From positions 186,001-250,000 of the forward strand of contig NZ_SNYJ01000002.1 in the NCBI RefSeq assembly GCF_004363045.1: a stretch of 64,000 nt of DNA, given 5' to 3'. Source of the stretch: Aureibacillus halotolerans. GTDB lineage: Bacteria > Bacillota > Bacilli > Bacillales > DSM-28697. Position numbers and translations under genes: made by a program. This document shows positions 60,885 to 64,000 of this stretch, piece by piece (within the stretch, counting starts at the first letter, position 1; each line of letters begins with the position of its first letter). The notes below the pieces were generated by a model. It was not told the origin of the DNA and ran no database searches. It was given only the letters and a program-made list of their open reading frames with translations.

Positions 60885-61886
60885 ATGGCCGCCAAAATGA
60901 AAGAAGTGGCAAAGCTGGCCAATGTGTCCACAGCAACAGTGTCGCGTGTCTTCCATGAACCGGAAAGAGTGCGTCAAGAAACAAGGGAGAAAGTTCTTGC
61001 GGCAGTAGCACAGCTGAATTACCAGCCGAATGCACTTGCGCGTCATCTACGTCGTTTAAAGACGAACATTATTTTGGTTGTTGTGCCAGACATTACGAAT
61101 ACCTTTTTCTCAGGCGTACTCCGCGGTATCGAAGAGATTGCGACGAAAAATGCCTATCGAGTCATTGTGGGAGACGCTGAATCTGATCCGGAGAATGAAT
61201 ATGACTATGTCAATTTACTACGGCAAAAACAGGCGGATGGGATGATTTTGCTTAGCGCGCGTATGGATCAAGGTATGATTGAACAGTTGGCAGAGGAATA
61301 CCCTGTCGTTTTAGCCTGTGATTATGTGAAAAGTTCGACCGTGCCGATTGTCTCCATCGACAATGAGCTTGGTGCCAAGCAAGCCGTAAGGTATTTAGTA
61401 GAGCTTGGTCATAAACACATCGTACATATAGCTGGACCATTACATACAGTGTTAAGTCAGGATCGAAAACGTGGGTTTCTGAAAGGTATGGAAGAGGCTT
61501 CTCTCTCTGTAAATGACGGTGATGTGGTGATCGGGCACTTCTCTTATGAAGGAGGCCGTGATGCGGCGATGTCAGTCATTCAAACGGGGAAGGTGCCAGA
61601 TGCTTTTTTCTGTGCTAGTGATGAGATGGCCTTTGGCGTCATAAATGCGCTGCATGCGTCAGGGTATGTTGTGCCTCGTGATGTGTCAGTGATCGGATTC
61701 GATAATATTCCGTTTGCTTCGATTTTCCAACCACAGCTCACGACCATTGCCCAGCCGATGAGACAAATCGGCGTCAAAGCAATGGAGATGATGCTTGCGT
61801 TATTGGAAGGTGAAGCTCTTTCTCTCCGTCATGAAGTCCTCCAGGAGGAGCTTCTTGTGCGAGAAACGACGAAGCCTAACGCATAA
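60885..61886 (+). CDS. LacI/GalR-family transcriptional regulator
   Basis: The 333-aa regulator has the HTH (KEVAKLANVSTATVSRVFHE), hinge region ending QPNALARHLRRLK, and a PBP-like sensor (VVVPDITNTFFSGVLRGIEE, then DVSVIGFDNIPFASIFQPQLTT). GGAGGGGG precedes the ATG. No operon follows it: the next gene is the convergent proA. Its target is not visible in the window; the HAD gene upstream may be one. Confidence 0.85.
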   Translation: MAAKMKEVAKLANVSTATVSRVFHEPERVRQETREKVLAAVAQLNYQPNALARHLRRLKTNIILVVVPDITNTFFSGVLRGIEEIATKNAYRVIVGDAESDPENEYDYVNLLRQKQADGMILLSARMDQGMIEQLAEEYPVVLACDYVKSSTVPIVSIDNELGAKQAVRYLVELGHKHIVHIAGPLHTVLSQDRKRGFLKGMEEASLSVNDGDVVIGHFSYEGGRDAAMSVIQTGKVPDAFFCASDEMAFGVINALHASGYVVPRDVSVIGFDNIPFASIFQPQLTTIAQPMRQIGVKAMEMMLALLEGEALSLRHEVLQEELLVRETTKPNA

Positions 61887-61937
61887 TCGTAAAAATCACT
61901 AGAAGTCTGTCAGCATGAAATAGAGTATAGAAAAAAT

Positions 61938-61991
61938 CCGAACGACGATGAAATTTTGCTTAGAATTTCATAGGACCGTTCGGGTTTTTTT
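61938..61991 (+). terminator. terminator of the LacI gene
   Basis: CCGAACG pairs with CGTTCGG, with an inner GATGAAATT/AATTTCAT stem, and seven T residues follow. Confidence 0.85.
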
Positions 61992-62019
61992 GTATCAGTC
62001 AATATGCGGTTGTTTTACT

Positions 62020-62215
62020 TAACTCAATTTTTCGTAGCGCAAAAACCATCTTAAACGATTGCTATGCTTGAGTGGAGGCAAAGTGGGGTAGATCGATTAA
62101 TAACTTGTGAACCCAGGGAAAGATCGCCTTTTAGTAACAAAGCGGATCTCTACGCTCTAAATAACGAGCGGCAAAGGAATAACGACGAGAGCCTTTCGAA
62201 TCGATGTATCAGTGA
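62020..62215 (+). repeat. partial composite repeat near proA
   Basis: A tail motif (TTTTTCGTAGCGCAAAAACCATC) and the run GCGGATCTCTACGCTCTAAATAACGAGCGGCAAAGG match the region at 20.77-20.95 kb almost base for base. A spacer motif ends at proA. The structured core is absent. Confidence 0.7.
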
Positions 62216-62220
62216 TGATC

Positions 62221-63468
62221 TTACCCTTTAATTTGACCGGTTCCTTCTATTAAATATTTGCTGGAGGTCAAGGCGAGCAGCCCCATTGGTCCGCGGGCAT
62301 GGAGTTTCTGCGTGCTGATGCCGATTTCCGCGCCAAAGCCAAACTCAAACCCGTCTGTAAAACGAGTTGATGCATTATGATACAGAGCCGCGGCATCGAC
62401 TTCTTGAAAGAAGGACGTCACATGTTCAGTTGTTTCTGAAACAATGGCTTCTGAATGGGTGGTCCCATACGTATTGATGTGGGCAATGGCTTCCTGCACA
62501 TCAGAAACCATTTTCACCGTGACGATTAGGTCATTGTATTCTGTAGCCCAATCGTCTTCCTCTGCTGGAATGGCTTCTTCATAAAAGGAAACGATGCTCG
62601 CGTCGCCACGAATTTCAACGCCATTCGCTGTGAGGTCGTCTAAAAGTGCTTTGAGATAATTTGCCGACCAATCTTTGTGTACAAGGAGCGTCTCGGCAGC
62701 ATTGCATACCGAAGGGCGTTGCGTTTTGGCATTCACAGCGATTGCAATGGCCATGTCTTTTTGGGCGGATGAATCAATAAATACATGACAATTGCCAGCT
62801 CCGGTTTCTAAAACAGGCACTGTAGATTGCTCCAGGACAGCTTGAATAAGAGCGGCACTCCCACGAGGAATCAATACATCTAAGTGAGAATTAAGCTTAA
62901 ACATCTTTGCAGCGGTTTCCCTCGATGTGTCCTCTAAAAGCTGTACCGCACCTTCAGGGAGTGCAGAAGCTTTAAGAGCTGTTTGGATCGATTTCACAAG
63001 CGCGCGGTTTGAGTGAATGGCGGTCGAGGAGCCTCGTAATAAAACGGCGTTCCCCGTTTTTAAACATAGGCTAGAGGCATCAATTGTGACATTTGGTCGC
63101 GCCTCATACACCATGCCGATGACGCCAATGGGCACTCGAACCTGCTGAATCGAAAGTCCGTTCGGTCGCTTCCATGTTGTCATTTCTTCTCCAATTGGAT
63201 CAGCGAGCTGCTTTAGCTCACGCAGAGCACTGCTCATTTCCTTGAGACGGTCTGACGTCAACCGAAGGCGATCTTGAAGCGATTCACTCATGCCTTGGCG
63301 TTGTCCTTCCTCAAGGTCAAGGCTGTTTGCCTCTAAAATGGACGTCTCATCTACCGCGAGCTGAACCGCGATGCGTTCAAGGGCATCGTTTTTTTCATCT
63401 GTCGTGCTTGAAGCTAAAGCTGTACGTGCTTCTTTTGCTGCAGTGGCTTTCGTTAGCAAATCACTCAT
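62221..63468 (-). CDS. proA: gamma-glutamyl phosphate reductase ProA
   Basis: The 415-aa enzyme reduces gamma-glutamyl phosphate to glutamate-5-semialdehyde in proline synthesis. The aldehyde-dehydrogenase-like catalytic cysteine is C255 in QRPSVCNAAETLL. VRVPIGVIGMVYEARPNVT and GNAVLLRGSSTAIHSN mark the nucleotide region. Its start lies within the 3' end of proB (8-bp overlap), so both are translated together. Confidence 0.95.
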   Translation of the reverse strand: MSDLLTKATAAKEARTALASSTTDEKNDALERIAVQLAVDETSILEANSLDLEEGQRQGMSESLQDRLRLTSDRLKEMSSALRELKQLADPIGEEMTTWKRPNGLSIQQVRVPIGVIGMVYEARPNVTIDASSLCLKTGNAVLLRGSSTAIHSNRALVKSIQTALKASALPEGAVQLLEDTSRETAAKMFKLNSHLDVLIPRGSAALIQAVLEQSTVPVLETGAGNCHVFIDSSAQKDMAIAIAVNAKTQRPSVCNAAETLLVHKDWSANYLKALLDDLTANGVEIRGDASIVSFYEEAIPAEEDDWATEYNDLIVTVKMVSDVQEAIAHINTYGTTHSEAIVSETTEHVTSFFQEVDAAALYHNASTRFTDGFEFGFGAEIGISTQKLHARGPMGLLALTSSKYLIEGTGQIKG

Positions 63469-64000
63469 GAATCATCTCTCCTTGTTGGATAGTGACTAAA
63501 TTGTTCCGGTGAATCAATGGTGCGGTTGTATCACTGGCATTGCTTTTTTCTTGCACTACTTCTTGCTGTGAGTGCATTGAGGCAATGCCTCGAGCGATGA
63601 GCTGACCTGACGGATTTCGCACATCCACCACATCACCCGCTGAAAATGCCCCGCTCATTTGCAACACACCCGCTCTTAACAAACTTCTTCCTTTTGAAAG
63701 AATGGCTTCCGCCGCCCCTTCATCAACGATGAGCGTACCTTTTGGCACAGAATGAACCGCAATCCACTGTTTTTTCGTCGTCGCCTGACTATTTCCTTGG
63801 AAGCCGATATACGTCCCATCGCCTTTTCCTTCGATAATATCAAGCAATTTCTCAGCACCAGACCCACTGCCAATAAACACTTGACTACCGAACGCCATCG
63901 CAGCTTTTGCTGCCTCCACTTTAGAGCGCATACCGCCCGTACCAACATTGCTGCTGCTTTTCCCGGCGGCTTTTAGTAGTTCGTCTGTCACCGCAGGAAG
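63461..64000 (-). CDS. proB: glutamate 5-kinase ProB, C-terminal part, cut by the window edge
   Basis: The visible 180 codons hold the end of the kinase domain (SSSNVGTGGMRSKVEAAKAA, with the conserved GTGGM) and the PUA domain (about the last 85 residues, VPKGTLIVDEGAAEAIL to the end). The start and N-terminal part lie beyond the window. ProB makes gamma-glutamyl phosphate and shows proline feedback inhibition. A T-box upstream of proB, as in B. subtilis, could exist outside the window. Confidence 0.93.
   Translation of the reverse strand, partial: LPAVTDELLKAAGKSSSNVGTGGMRSKVEAAKAAMAFGSQVFIGSGSGAEKLLDIIEGKGDGTYIGFQGNSQATTKKQWIAVHSVPKGTLIVDEGAAEAILSKGRSLLRAGVLQMSGAFSAGDVVDVRNPSGQLIARGIASMHSQQEVVQEKSNASDTTAPLIHRNNLVTIQQGEMIHE

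Overview
The window looks like a chromosomal segment of a spore-forming member of the Bacillaceae. The first 24 kb follows the B. subtilis yjbC-spx-yjbE-mecA-coiA-pepF-yjbI/yjbH-yjbK-yjbM-yjbN-yjbO, fabI-cotO-cotZ/Y and yjcF-yjcG order, with local replacements such as a RodA/FtsW-family gene and mgtE. Spore-coat genes with sigma-K-like promoters confirm an endospore former. The gene content and the abundance of dispersed intergenic repeats suggest an alkaliphile-type genus (Shouchella/Alkalihalobacillus-like). That genus call is an inference, not something read directly from the sequence.

Layout. 0-14 kb: a secreted DUF4015 glycosidase-like protein, then stress and competence control (YjbC, Spx, TerC-family YjbE, MecA, CoiA, PepF, SpxH, truncated haemoglobin) and the alarmone/NAD/pseudouridine group (YjbK, RelQ, NAD kinase, RluD-type synthase). 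13.6-24 kb: a RodA-like protein, MgtE, FabI, coat proteins CotO and two CotY/CotZ paralogues, an unannotated 57-aa protein, YjcF/YjcG, a PgpA/YutG homologue, tRNA-Val(GAC) and TnrA with an autoregulatory box. 25-42 kb: a large sugar-catabolic region. It holds a ROK kinase, an unrecognised protein, a GntR-LacI hybrid regulator, four Gfo/Idh/MocA oxidoreductases, a TIM-barrel epimerase/isomerase, a LacI-type regulator fused into a xylA-xylB operon, a DUF2264 protein, an MFS transporter and an SDR. 42-50 kb: a CPBP protease homologue, a secreted copper-amine-oxidase-N-like protein, an aminotransferase, an SLH protein and a PRC-barrel protein. 49.6-64 kb: lutR-lutABC (lactate oxidation), kdgK-kdgA (lower KDG pathway), zwf, a DUF4397 protein, a HAD phosphatase, a second LacI regulator, and proB (partial)-proA.

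How it works together. Carbon flow is the theme of the right two thirds. Pentose enters through XylA/XylB. Unknown sugars or glycosides are probably oxidised and epimerised by the Gfo/Idh/MocA-TIM-barrel set. Ketodeoxygluconate is phosphorylated and cleaved by KdgK/KdgA, glucose-6-phosphate enters the pentose pathway through Zwf, and lactate is recovered by LutABC. Several promoters carry CcpA-like (cre) or LacI-type palindromes.

The most unusual features are not genes. Intergenic DNA is colonised by at least three repeat families. One, with six copies, has three or four short complementary segments that can form alternative, mutually exclusive hairpins like an attenuator. A second is a ~120-bp palindromic unit with a conserved stem and variable loop, in five copies, two of them in tandem. 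A third is a TA-flanked ~160-bp MITE nested inside one composite repeat. The best candidate for an uncharacterised protein system is the 25-40 kb oxidoreductase cluster.
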